The notes beneath the pieces were generated by a model that worked only from the letters and a program-made list of their open reading frames with translations, did no database searches and was not told where the DNA came from. A DNA stretch of 64,000 nt from an uncultured Oscillospiraceae bacterium. Its GTDB lineage: Bacteria; Bacillota; Clostridia; Oscillospirales; Oscillospiraceae. The translations under genes and the position numbers were made by a program. This document shows positions 23,730 through 32,024 of this stretch, piece by piece. Position 1 is the stretch's first letter. The number at the start of each line of letters is the position of its first letter. The stretch is from contig CAKUED010000008.1 in assembly GCA_934646005.1 (NCBI GenBank), positions 1 to 64,000 of the forward strand, written 5' to 3'.

Positions 23730-24745
23730 CCGCGCTTTCTCTGCTTTGCACGATAGAAATTGAGGATCATCAGCCCTAACAGCAATACGGCAAATACGAT
23801 ATTCTTGATATAGCTGTTAAAGCCCGGGATCATGGCGATTGCCGTTGTGATCGCCTGAATGATAAACGAGCCGAGCAGAACGCCAAGCGTTTTGCCGCTG
23901 CCGCCGGCAGGGTCCGTCCCGCCGAGGATAACGATCAGGATCGCCTGCGTGCTGTAAGCCTTGCCGTAGTCCGCGCGGGACGAGCTCAGCCGCCCCAGCA
24001 TGATCAGTCCCGCAATCGCAGAAAGCGCTGAGCAGATCACATGGACCAGAATGATGAGCTTGTCGTTATCAATGCCGCCCATGCGGGTCGCCTTCTGATT
24101 TGTGCCGATCATACAGAGCTTTGTACCGAAGGTACTCCAGTTCATCAGCATAGCGACCAGTGCTATACAGAGCAGCAGGACCACAATGCTGATCGGGAGC
24201 ACACCGAAGACTCGATAGCTCATCACCTGCGTAAACTGTGTATTGATGCCGGAGATCGACGCGCCCTCCGTCAGGACCATGCAGACGCCGGTGTAGGCAA
24301 AATTACTACCCATGGTTGCCAGCATTGCCGGGATGCCGAGCTTGGTGATCAAAAGACCGTTCAGAAGACCCGCAGCCGCACCCAAGCAGACGCCGCCTGC
24401 AAGGATCAGCACAACGCGAAGCGCAAAGCTGCCGCCCGGAAGCCCATCCGGGACATATTTCAGCAGACTCAGCGCCGCCAGCGCAGCGGTCAAATTGGCA
24501 ACGCCGACTGTGGAAAGATCGATGCCGCCGGATACGATCGCCAGCATGATGCCGAGCGCCATCAGCGCGTAGTCGGGCATCTGCTCGAGCATACTGACAA
24601 TATTGCCGAGCGTAAGGAAACTGCTGTTGATCACGGACGTGATCGCAAAGATCGCTACAAGCGCTCCCAGCAGGAGTATGTAATAGTAGTTTTTATGTAC
24701 TGCCGCGCGAAGCGGCGCGTTTTGAGCTTTTTCTGTTCGTCCCAT
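23726..24745 (-). CDS. Ribose-type (CUT2) ABC transporter permease
   Basis: The 339-residue protein has about ten membrane helices and the RbsC-family blocks LGNIVSMLEQMPDYALMALGIMLAIVSGGIDLSTVGVANLTAAL and the EAA-like loop SRADYGKAYSTQAILIVILGGTDPAGGSGKTLGVLLG. It forms one half of the membrane channel for a monosaccharide. It lies one base after the partner permease and overlaps the mutarotase start, within a tightly packed operon. Confidence 0.9.
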   Translation of the reverse strand: MGRTEKAQNAPLRAAVHKNYYYILLLGALVAIFAITSVINSSFLTLGNIVSMLEQMPDYALMALGIMLAIVSGGIDLSTVGVANLTAALAALSLLKYVPDGLPGGSFALRVVLILAGGVCLGAAAGLLNGLLITKLGIPAMLATMGSNFAYTGVCMVLTEGASISGINTQFTQVMSYRVFGVLPISIVVLLLCIALVAMLMNWSTFGTKLCMIGTNQKATRMGGIDNDKLIILVHVICSALSAIAGLIMLGRLSSSRADYGKAYSTQAILIVILGGTDPAGGSGKTLGVLLGSFIIQAITTAIAMIPGFNSYIKNIVFAVLLLGLMILNFYRAKQRKRG

Positions 24746-24746
24746 A

Positions 24747-25793
24747 TCACTTCACCTCCGTGGCAGCCGCTGCGGGTTTTGTCTCCGTTTTCAGCATAAC
24801 GCCAGACAGCTTTCTGCCGTTGCGAAGCACACGATACGCCGTCATGCTGATGCCAAGGATCATGACGATGCCCGTCGAGAATTTCTGCCAATAAGTCGGA
24901 ATATTCAGCAGCGCCAGGCTGTTATTCATCGTCTGGATCAAAACCACGCCGAGCATTGTTCCAAGCACCGTACCCTTGCCGCCAGTCAGGCTACAGCCGC
25001 CGATGACGACCATGGCAATAACGTTAAACTCCATGCCGAACGCCGCGTTAGGATGATAGTTGCCGATAATCATGGAGCGCGCCAGCAGCGCGATGCCCGC
25101 GCAGATACCGCAGATCATGTAGGCAGATACGCGGATCCAGAACACGTTGATGCCGATATTCTCAGCGGATGCCATATTGCCGCCGACAGCATAGAGCTTT
25201 CTGCCATAGGTTGTTTTTGTCAAGAGGAACGCGAAGAGGGCGATGGCGACAACCAGAAATACAAACACAACTGGCATGTGACTAGCAATGCCATTTTGGT
25301 TGTTGACCGCCGTCCAAAGCGTCTGTGTAGAGAGTCCTTTAAAGGTTGCCGGGAGAACGGATACGGTTTTACCCTTGATAACGCCGTGTAAAACGCCCCA
25401 AAACAGGCTCTCTGTACTCAGCGTTACGATCAGCGGCGCGAAGTTGAACTTTGCGACCAGAACACCGTTGAGCATTCCGAGCAAGCCGCTGACGACCGCG
25501 ATAAACAGCAGCGGCAGCAGAACTGTCCCGGAATAGTTCTGGAACGTGATGAGCGTGATGTACAGGCTGACCGAGCTGAGTGCCGGGAAAGAAATATCCA
25601 GCCCGCCGGAGATGAACACCACAAGGCATCCCAGTGCCATGATCCCGGGAACGATATACGCCGCCAGCAGATCGGTCAGGTTATTGGGGGTGAAAAACTG
25701 TCCGCTCTGGATCTGGATCATAAAGAACAGGATCAAAATGATCAGCACGCAGAACGACTCAGGGCGCTGAAGCAGTTTTTTGATTTTCAACAT
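24747..25793 (-). CDS. Ribose-type (CUT2) ABC transporter permease
   Basis: The start is set at the ATG at 25793 (MLKIKKLLQ) with GAGGTGAGG upstream; the longer frame overlaps the ATPase gene. The 348-residue membrane protein shares the RbsC layout with its neighbour (NLTDLLAAYIVPGIMALGCLVVFISGGLDISFPALSSVSLYI, and FNVIAMVVIGGCSLTGGKGTVLGTMLG). The operon therefore encodes a heterodimeric channel, which is less common than the RbsC homodimer but usual in autoinducer-2, rhamnose and xylitol type systems. The tail is Lys/Ala/Thr-rich. Confidence 0.9.
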   Translation of the reverse strand: MLKIKKLLQRPESFCVLIILILFFMIQIQSGQFFTPNNLTDLLAAYIVPGIMALGCLVVFISGGLDISFPALSSVSLYITLITFQNYSGTVLLPLLFIAVVSGLLGMLNGVLVAKFNFAPLIVTLSTESLFWGVLHGVIKGKTVSVLPATFKGLSTQTLWTAVNNQNGIASHMPVVFVFLVVAIALFAFLLTKTTYGRKLYAVGGNMASAENIGINVFWIRVSAYMICGICAGIALLARSMIIGNYHPNAAFGMEFNVIAMVVIGGCSLTGGKGTVLGTMLGVVLIQTMNNSLALLNIPTYWQKFSTGIVMILGISMTAYRVLRNGRKLSGVMLKTETKPAAAATEVK

Positions 25794-25803
25794 ACGCCTC
25801 ACC

Positions 25804-27309
25804 TCACATATCCTGGCTGCTGATGATGCTGCCAAGCTCTTCGATGGATGTTTCCGTATTTTTCAGCGTGTGCGTGATCCTCCCACGCTGCATGATCATG
25901 ATCCGATTGCAGTTCTTGTACACTTCCTCCAAATCGTCGGAAATCACGATCACACCGACGCCCTCGGCGGCAATCCTTCGAATCTCCGCGTGGATGTCGA
26001 ATTTTGCGCCGACGTCAACGCCGACCGTTGGGCTGTTGAGCAGCATGACCTTCGGATCCATAGACAGCAGCCGCGACAAAACGACCTTCTGCGCGTTGCC
26101 GCCGGAGAGTGTTCGGATAGGGTTATTGACATCTGCCACAACAATGTGGAATTTGTCTACCCATTTCTGCGTATCTTCATACATTGCTTCCCGATCCAGC
26201 GCGCCGTTTCCGTTCTTGCGGAATCGATCAAATGTGGACAGGTGCATATTGTTTACAATGCTGCGCTGCATACACAGCCCCTCCGTGATCCGATCCTCCG
26301 GGAGATACACGATCCCCTTTTGGAGGCTGTCGCGCACACTTCGTATCTCTGTTTTTACGCCGTTCAGATAGACCTCACCGCTTGTGGGTGGGTGCATCCC
26401 ATACAGCGACAGCGCCAACTCCGTACGTCCTGAACCAAGCAGTCCCGTAATGCCCAGCACCTCGCCGGGATAGACCTTCAGGCTGACGTTTTCAAACTCG
26501 TTCGTCAGCGACAGATCGCGCAGCTCCAAAATCGGAACGGCATCCGCCGCAGACTCCTCGACCTGAAGCATCTCTGTGTCGATCTTGCGCCCGGTCATGT
26601 AATACACAAAGTCCGCGCTGTTAAAATCCTTTGTCGCGCCATCCTTGACCTTTTGACCGTTGCGGATGATGCTGAAATTCTCTGAAATATCGAATACCTC
26701 ATCCAGCTTATGGCTGATAAACAGGATTGTAACGCCCTGCGCCTGCAGCTGACGGATGACCTTGAACAGCGCCTGGACCTCGTTTTTCGTCAGAGAGGTC
26801 GTTGGCTCATCCATAATGACCAGCTTCGCATTGTTAGAGATCGCGCGGGCGATCGCAACAAGCTGCTTTTTGGCAACGGAAAGCGTTTCGACCGGCGCAT
26901 CTAGGTCCAGCTCCACGGAGATCATGTCCAACGCTTTCCGGGCAAGCTCCCGGCGCTGCTTTTTATGGACAAAGGTCCTCTTTTTGTACAGATCATCATT
27001 CAGGGCGATGTTTTCATAGACAGTAAGGTTCGGGAAAAGAGAAAAATCCTGCCAGATGATCTGAATGCCCGCTTCCATTGCCGCCACGGAATTGACGCTC
27101 GTGTAGGTCTTGCCGCCCAGCTCGACCGTCCCGCAGTCCGGCTTGTAAACGCCGGCTATGATCTTGACAATGGTGGATTTTCCGCTGCCGTTTTCGCCGA
27201 TCAGGCAGTGTATCTCTCCCTTATTTAATTCAAAGTTTATATCTTCCAGAATTTGAACACCCGAAAAGGATATTCCGATTCCGCTGAGCTTGACCAGTGT
27301 CTCAGCCAT
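25804..27309 (-). CDS. Ribose-type ABC transporter ATP-binding protein (double ATPase)
   Basis: The 501-residue protein consists of two fused ABC domains. The first has Walker A CLIGENGSGKSTIVKII, signature SVAKKQLVAIARA and Walker B LVIMDEPTTSL. The second has the degenerate Walker A GITGLLGSGRTELALSL, signature LSGGNAQKVVLSR and Walker B MLLNSPTVGVDVG, where the catalytic Glu is absent. This one-active, one-degenerate arrangement is normal for RbsA/MglA proteins. It powers the two permeases encoded 10 bp downstream. Confidence 0.92.
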   Translation of the reverse strand: MAETLVKLSGIGISFSGVQILEDINFELNKGEIHCLIGENGSGKSTIVKIIAGVYKPDCGTVELGGKTYTSVNSVAAMEAGIQIIWQDFSLFPNLTVYENIALNDDLYKKRTFVHKKQRRELARKALDMISVELDLDAPVETLSVAKKQLVAIARAISNNAKLVIMDEPTTSLTKNEVQALFKVIRQLQAQGVTILFISHKLDEVFDISENFSIIRNGQKVKDGATKDFNSADFVYYMTGRKIDTEMLQVEESAADAVPILELRDLSLTNEFENVSLKVYPGEVLGITGLLGSGRTELALSLYGMHPPTSGEVYLNGVKTEIRSVRDSLQKGIVYLPEDRITEGLCMQRSIVNNMHLSTFDRFRKNGNGALDREAMYEDTQKWVDKFHIVVADVNNPIRTLSGGNAQKVVLSRLLSMDPKVMLLNSPTVGVDVGAKFDIHAEIRRIAAEGVGVIVISDDLEEVYKNCNRIMIMQRGRITHTLKNTETSIEELGSIISSQDM

Positions 27310-27352
27310 GCGTTCATTACCTCCGTTTTGCCCGTTTTCCGTTTTATCGTGG

Positions 27353-27379
27353 AGGCGTAGGGGTATCTCCCCTACGCCT
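27353..27379 (-). promoter_or_regulatory. Intercistronic hairpin between binding protein and ATPase genes
   Basis: An 11-bp perfect stem (AGGCGTAGGGG / CCCCTACGCCT, 5-base loop) lies in the 85-bp gap. No T tract follows. Such hairpins usually stabilise the upstream binding-protein mRNA so that it is made in excess over the membrane parts. Confidence 0.6.
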
Positions 27380-27394
27380 ATGTGGAGGGATCAC

Positions 27395-28429
27395 TCAGAA
27401 CGGGTACTCCTCAAAGTTTTCCAGCGTGCCATAAACCAGCGCCGCACCATACAGGACGTTGGATCGCTCAGCATCCATTACGACCGATGTATAGCCCTCG
27501 CACCCGAGGTCCGCGCCGTCCCTGACCGCGTCCTTGCCATTCTCAAGAACCATCACCGCCAGATTCGCCATTGCCTGCGCCGTCAGAGCAGGATCCCAGA
27601 ACGTGATCGCTTGCAGTGTATGGTCTCTCAGTGCCGCCTCGCAGGTCAGCATCGTACCGTTTCCGAACACCTTTGTGTCAAGCCCAAGCTCAGCCACCGC
27701 CTTTGCAGAACCAAGCGGACAGAAGGAGGAGCAGCCCAGAATACCGCCGAGGTCGGGATATTTCTTCAGAATCTCCTTCGCCTTCTCATAGGCGACCTCC
27801 GCGTTGACCTGGGATTCCAGACGTTCGTCGATGAGCGTCATATCCGGGTATTTTTCCTTCTGGTACTCGATCGCGGCATCTGCCCAAGCATTGTGAGACG
27901 TCGAGGTCAGATCGCCGACCATAACGACGTAGGTTCCCTTTTTACCCATCATTTCAGCTAACTGCTGCATCATATACTGCCCGTAATAGCTGTTGTTGCA
28001 CGGTTCAACATCAAAATCAATGTTGGTCATACCTGTACCTTCCGTGCTGACAACCAGAATACCGGCTGCACGGGCATCCGCCAGTGCGGGCTCAACTGCA
28101 TCCTGACAGTCCACACCGACGAGGATCGCATCGACCTTCTGCGCGGTCAGATCTTTGATAAGAGAAACCGCTTCTGTCGGGTCAGACGAAGCTGTGCCGC
28201 GGAATGAGCCGTTCATGCCAGTGCTCTTTGCCCATTCATTCATACCCTTTTCCACCTGTAAATACCAGGGGCTGGACGTCTCACCACCGACATAGACAAT
28301 AGTGAAGTCTTTTTCCTTTCCCGTCACATTGTTTGTATCTGCTGCGGGCGCGTCAGCAGAGCTTTTTGCACACGCTGCCATGGAAAATGCCAGGATGATT
28401 GCGAGAACAAAGCAAGTTATCTTTTTCAT
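27395..28429 (-). CDS. Ribose-type sugar-binding lipoprotein
   Basis: The 344-residue protein begins with a lipoprotein signal (MKKITCFVLAIILAFSMAAC). A periplasmic-binding-protein type 1 domain follows: FTIVYVGGETSSPWYLQVEKGMNEWAKSTG, LIKDLTAQKVDAILVGVDCQDAVEPALADARAAGILVVSTEG, and GGILGCSSFCPLGSAKAVAELGL. It captures the sugar outside the cell and delivers it to the two permeases. It lies between the isomerase genes and the ATPase, within one long operon. Confidence 0.9.
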   Translation of the reverse strand: MKKITCFVLAIILAFSMAACAKSSADAPAADTNNVTGKEKDFTIVYVGGETSSPWYLQVEKGMNEWAKSTGMNGSFRGTASSDPTEAVSLIKDLTAQKVDAILVGVDCQDAVEPALADARAAGILVVSTEGTGMTNIDFDVEPCNNSYYGQYMMQQLAEMMGKKGTYVVMVGDLTSTSHNAWADAAIEYQKEKYPDMTLIDERLESQVNAEVAYEKAKEILKKYPDLGGILGCSSFCPLGSAKAVAELGLDTKVFGNGTMLTCEAALRDHTLQAITFWDPALTAQAMANLAVMVLENGKDAVRDGADLGCEGYTSVVMDAERSNVLYGAALVYGTLENFEEYPF

Positions 28430-28544
28430 TTCATCTACCTCCTGTTTTTTTCATGTGTTTTGGGTTGCCGTTATGTAGCCGGGACAATGTTCCATGCCGC
28501 CGCGCGGGCGGCATGGAGCGTTTATACATATAATTGTGCAGCGC

Positions 28545-30056
28545 TTACAGCTCAACGACCTCAATACCGAGCTGCATTGCAAAGCTTTTCAGATCCTTGC
28601 CGATATGCGCCGGGCAGGCGATGGCATGATGCGCAAAGCCGTTGAGGATCAGGTTGCGGTAGTACTCGCGCACAGGCTTTTCGACCTGAACGATGCAGGT
28701 GGACTCGCCGACCTCAAGCGGTCTGGTGTCGGGAATGATGCCCTCGGAAATAAACATCTTCCAGTGGCCGGAATGACTGATGATGTGGCAGAGCGTGACA
28801 GGACCGGGATCGAACGTCGCCTCCAGACCGGGCGCTTTGCCTTCCCAGCCCCACTCCTCACACGCGACACCCAGACGCACCTTGCGATCCTTGCGCGTTG
28901 CCTTCGGATCGACAAAGCCATGACCCAGCAGGCAGACCGCGTTGAGTTCTTTGTCGATCTCCTCCCACTCACCAAAGAACGGGGTGATGCCGCTCATATC
29001 CTTCATGACCTTGCAGATGATCAGACCCAGGATGTCGCCTTCGGTAACGCAGATTGCCTGATCGTTCTTCAGGATGCTGGACAGCCCGAGATACGAGGTG
29101 GTCTTGAACTCCGGCTCAATGAAATGCTGACCAAGCAATGCCAGACCGTCGAGTTTGTACTCGTCGATCAGAACGCTCATCGCGACGCCGAGCTTTGCAG
29201 CCTGCACAAGGTCAGGATCCTGCAGTTCATCGATGATCTCATAGTTCTGCTTAGCATCCTCGACCATCGCCAGTACGCGCGGATCATTGTCCTCGATCGT
29301 GTCGAAAATCTTGCGCAGGTGCTTGATGTCGATGTCCATGATGTGCGGTCCGAGCTTGCCGTTGATGTCGGTCTTGTCGTACTGGAAGTCGTACATACCG
29401 CGCAGGATGTGACCGATCAGACCGATGTTCCAGAAGTGCAGATCGCGGATGGTCTTGCGGACCTTGATCCAGCGGTAGATGTCCTCCTGCACGTCGGGAT
29501 CGTCGATGCAGCCCACCACGACCTCATACGGCATAAAGCGCTTCATCTTGTTGAGGCCGCAGCCGACCTGCGTTATGCCCATCGGACCGGAATCGCGGCA
29601 CGCGCCGGCGTAGCCCTCTGTGTAGTTCAGCGTGTTGCGCTCCTGTGAAGCAAACAGCAGGACCGGCGTGCTCTCCGGCATATGCAGCAGCGCCTGATGC
29701 ACCAGATAGTCGGTAGTATAAGTTCCCTCGGCAATAATGATAACGTCAACGCACTCCTTGCGGAACATCATGCCGGCATCATTGGAGTCGTCCAGCGTTT
29801 GAATGAAGCCCGGGTATACAAGATCACACTTCGGAGCGAGCATTTCCGCAATATGATCCATATTTGCCTTGACCTGTTCGCCGAGCCCTTCATACATACG
29901 GAAGAACTCAAAGTAGCCCGTTGCCAGAAGGCCGACCTTCAGATCGCCCAGCTCCAGGCGCTTGGAAAGCAGGTCGCCGCTCTTGCCGCCGCCCGTGATT
30001 TCGAACGACTGGATGTATTCGCTGCTTTTTGTGGTTTGTGTACGGATGTCTGCCAT
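28545..30056 (-). CDS. L-fucose/L-arabinose isomerase-family protein
   Basis: The ATG at 30056 lies eight bases after AGGAGG; two earlier Mets are too close to that site. The 503-residue protein fits the fucose/arabinose isomerase superfamily in length and order. It has an N-terminal Rossmann-like part (LKVGLLATGYFEFFRMYEGLGEQVKANMDHIAEML), a middle domain with FHNIGLIG-like HFWNIGLIGHILRGMYDF, and the C-terminal metal site region AICVTEGDILGLIICKVMKDM and CHIISHSGHWKMFISEG. It should interconvert an aldose and a ketose with Mn2+. A second, shorter relative is encoded just upstream. Confidence 0.75.
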   Translation of the reverse strand: MADIRTQTTKSSEYIQSFEITGGGKSGDLLSKRLELGDLKVGLLATGYFEFFRMYEGLGEQVKANMDHIAEMLAPKCDLVYPGFIQTLDDSNDAGMMFRKECVDVIIIAEGTYTTDYLVHQALLHMPESTPVLLFASQERNTLNYTEGYAGACRDSGPMGITQVGCGLNKMKRFMPYEVVVGCIDDPDVQEDIYRWIKVRKTIRDLHFWNIGLIGHILRGMYDFQYDKTDINGKLGPHIMDIDIKHLRKIFDTIEDNDPRVLAMVEDAKQNYEIIDELQDPDLVQAAKLGVAMSVLIDEYKLDGLALLGQHFIEPEFKTTSYLGLSSILKNDQAICVTEGDILGLIICKVMKDMSGITPFFGEWEEIDKELNAVCLLGHGFVDPKATRKDRKVRLGVACEEWGWEGKAPGLEATFDPGPVTLCHIISHSGHWKMFISEGIIPDTRPLEVGESTCIVQVEKPVREYYRNLILNGFAHHAIACPAHIGKDLKSFAMQLGIEVVEL

Positions 30057-30076
30057 GATCATTTTCCTCCTGTAAT

Positions 30077-31411
30077 TCATGTTGCATTTGGTTGCACAAA
30101 TGTATACTTTAAACCCGTCATACGGGCAAAAAGCCTGTACTCCTCGACCCAGTCGCCGCGAAGCCCGATCCAGTGATGCCCTGTACCAGCCTGCGCCAGA
30201 ATATCCGGCAGCGTCCGCACATCGCCGTCAAAGCGCAGCGTCAGCGGCGTGCCCTCATAGCCTGACTGATCCGGGATGCTCTCCCCGCGCATCACACTCA
30301 GCCGCAGCTCGTCGCCGCCGTTCATGAGATTGACCAGCGTCACCGTGCCGGGCATATCGGTCTCATAAAACACGCTCAGCCCGTCATTGGTCTCGATCGA
30401 ACGCTTCAGGCTGATTTTTTTGGGGCAGCCCGCCAGCTTCAAAGCTCCCGCTCCGCAGTGGGAGAACATGACTGCGTTGCGCTCGCGGTCAAGCTGCATG
30501 AAGTCTCCGTTGAATGCCGGCTGCCCGGACAGCCATCCGTGCATGGTCATCAGGATCGACGCGTGCAGGTCGCCCTCACAGCCAGCCCCGATGCATTCAT
30601 CGTTGAGCATCCCGATGCCAAGGCATATCTTAGCCTTCAGATTTGGGAAGCAGTTGAGCGAGTACGCCTTCAGGTTTTTCTGCGCGACCTGCGCCCGCGC
30701 GGCGAGGTAGTATCGGATGGAGAGCAGCCCGTCCTCGTCCCGGACATCCACGCAACCGAGGCAGGGATGCAGATCGTCCCACCGTCTTCGCACTTCCGCC
30801 GCGTCCTGCTTCTCCGCTTCTTTATAGAAATCTTCGATTGGGATATTCACCACTGTAACGCCGAGCTTCTGATCCAGCAGATACTCGTTGGCGGCCATGG
30901 AGTACATGATCTCAGGCTTGTGCCCCGAATATCCGATCCGCGCACCATAAAGCTGATTTTTCAGCATAGCCGCCCGGGAGTAGTGGAATAACTGCTGAAG
31001 GCAATAGGCATCGCCGACCTCGCCGGAGACCACGCAGCAATCCTTTTTCAAATTTTTGAGCGACGCTGTGATCAACGGTGTGCACACCAATGTGATGCAG
31101 GTCACATCGCGGTCATGCGCCCAGATGAATATCGGTTTGTCACACGCCTTGAGCAGCTCGGTGACAAAGTAATCCGCAACGAACGTTGTCAGAAACACGA
31201 AGAGGCAATCAACATTTTCTGTGCTGAGCTGTGTACCTGCTGCGTAAGCCTCCTCAGGCGAGTAAACCGCGGGAGCTGCACAGACCTCATACCCAGCCTG
31301 CTCCAGCATTGCGATCCCCTCAAGCCGCTTGCCCGCACACTGCTCATCGCCCAGAAAATATCCCGGCAATGCCATCGCCACAAATCCCAACCTCGGTACA
31401 GTCTGCGCCAT
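30077..31411 (-). CDS. Second L-fucose/L-arabinose isomerase-family protein
   Basis: The ATG at 31411 follows GGAGG by five bases and is the first gene of the sugar operon. The 444-residue protein is distantly similar in layout to the next gene product: an N-terminal domain (PRLGFVAMALPGYFLGDEQCAGKRLEGIAMLEQAGYEV), a middle part ending GARIGYSGHKPEIMYSMA, and a C-terminal domain with GAGCEGDLHASILMTMHGWLSG, the position of the catalytic Glu/Asp, followed by FSHCGAGAL. Two such proteins in tandem could form one hetero-oligomer or act on successive substrates. The sugar is unknown. Confidence 0.7.
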   Translation of the reverse strand: MAQTVPRLGFVAMALPGYFLGDEQCAGKRLEGIAMLEQAGYEVCAAPAVYSPEEAYAAGTQLSTENVDCLFVFLTTFVADYFVTELLKACDKPIFIWAHDRDVTCITLVCTPLITASLKNLKKDCCVVSGEVGDAYCLQQLFHYSRAAMLKNQLYGARIGYSGHKPEIMYSMAANEYLLDQKLGVTVVNIPIEDFYKEAEKQDAAEVRRRWDDLHPCLGCVDVRDEDGLLSIRYYLAARAQVAQKNLKAYSLNCFPNLKAKICLGIGMLNDECIGAGCEGDLHASILMTMHGWLSGQPAFNGDFMQLDRERNAVMFSHCGAGALKLAGCPKKISLKRSIETNDGLSVFYETDMPGTVTLVNLMNGGDELRLSVMRGESIPDQSGYEGTPLTLRFDGDVRTLPDILAQAGTGHHWIGLRGDWVEEYRLFARMTGLKYTFVQPNAT

Positions 31412-31598
31412 AATCAACCTCCGAATAATTTATTCAAATTCCCGCTGTGACCATCGGGGCGATCCCTGCCGAAACGCGTCCCTTGTCATAAACAGGCTAA
31501 CACGCAAAAAATGTTAAAGTCAATACGTCCATGTGAAATCGTTTATACCAATTGCTGTAACGATTTATGTACCGTTTTGTTTCATGAAAACGCTTAAA
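31412..31598 (-). promoter_or_regulatory. Control region of the sugar operon
   Basis: The region upstream of the first isomerase gene holds an 8-bp inverted repeat with a CG core, AAATCGTT-15 nt-AACGATTT (31536-31566), typical of LacI-family operators. A second repeat is CGTTTT-8 nt-AAAACG (31573-31592). A near-consensus catabolite-response element, ATGAAAACGCTTAAA (31584-31598), overlaps it. A TTGACT box lies nearby but its -10 is weak. Repression by the LacI fusion protein and CcpA is inferred. Confidence 0.55.
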
Positions 31599-31924
31599 TT
31601 GTACCCATAAAATTGTGCATATTACCAAACTGACAAAAGTCAAATGCTGCTGTTCCAAGCTACGATCGACCGCGCGCAGAACGCAAAATACGCCGATAAA
31701 ACCGCTTATAGGCAAAACGCAGAGGTTCTCAGGCGGGGCTTGATTCTCTGCATAAATACAACTATCAAGGACCTATGCAAGCACTTCCGGGCACTTTGCG
31801 CGTTGCTTACGGCTTCCCTACCGCAGCTTGCCGGCTGGTGCTGATGAAGCGTTCCTGCCGCCGCTTTTGTCATTCTGCACAGCGGTTTGCACGAGGCTGC
31901 ACAGAGATTTATGATAATTTTCAA
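31599..31924. other. Intergenic DNA without a supported gene
   Basis: About 330 bp between the sugar operon control region and the M14 promoter. Short open frames of 60-70 codons exist on both strands but lack ribosome binding sites and protein-like composition. I see no RNA gene or repeat in it. Confidence 0.5.
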
Positions 31925-31977
31925 TTGCGTTTCCGTTTTTCTCGTGGTAGTATGTTAGCGTGCTAAAGCGATAGCAC
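31925..31977 (+). promoter_or_regulatory. Promoter and leader hairpin of the carboxypeptidase gene
   Basis: TTGCGT (31925-31930), 17 bp and TAGTAT (31948-31953) form a promoter. A hairpin GTGCTA/TAGCAC (31960-31977) lies at the expected start of the transcript. Confidence 0.6.
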
Positions 31978-32024
31978 GGTAAAGTATACACCGTACCCTC
32001 CCCCGAGAGAAAGGAGATCACAGC

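Noticed and set aside
31644..31966. Short frames of 60-72 codons upstream of the M14 gene
   Set aside because: Low protein-likeness, no start signals, and they overlap the promoter region.
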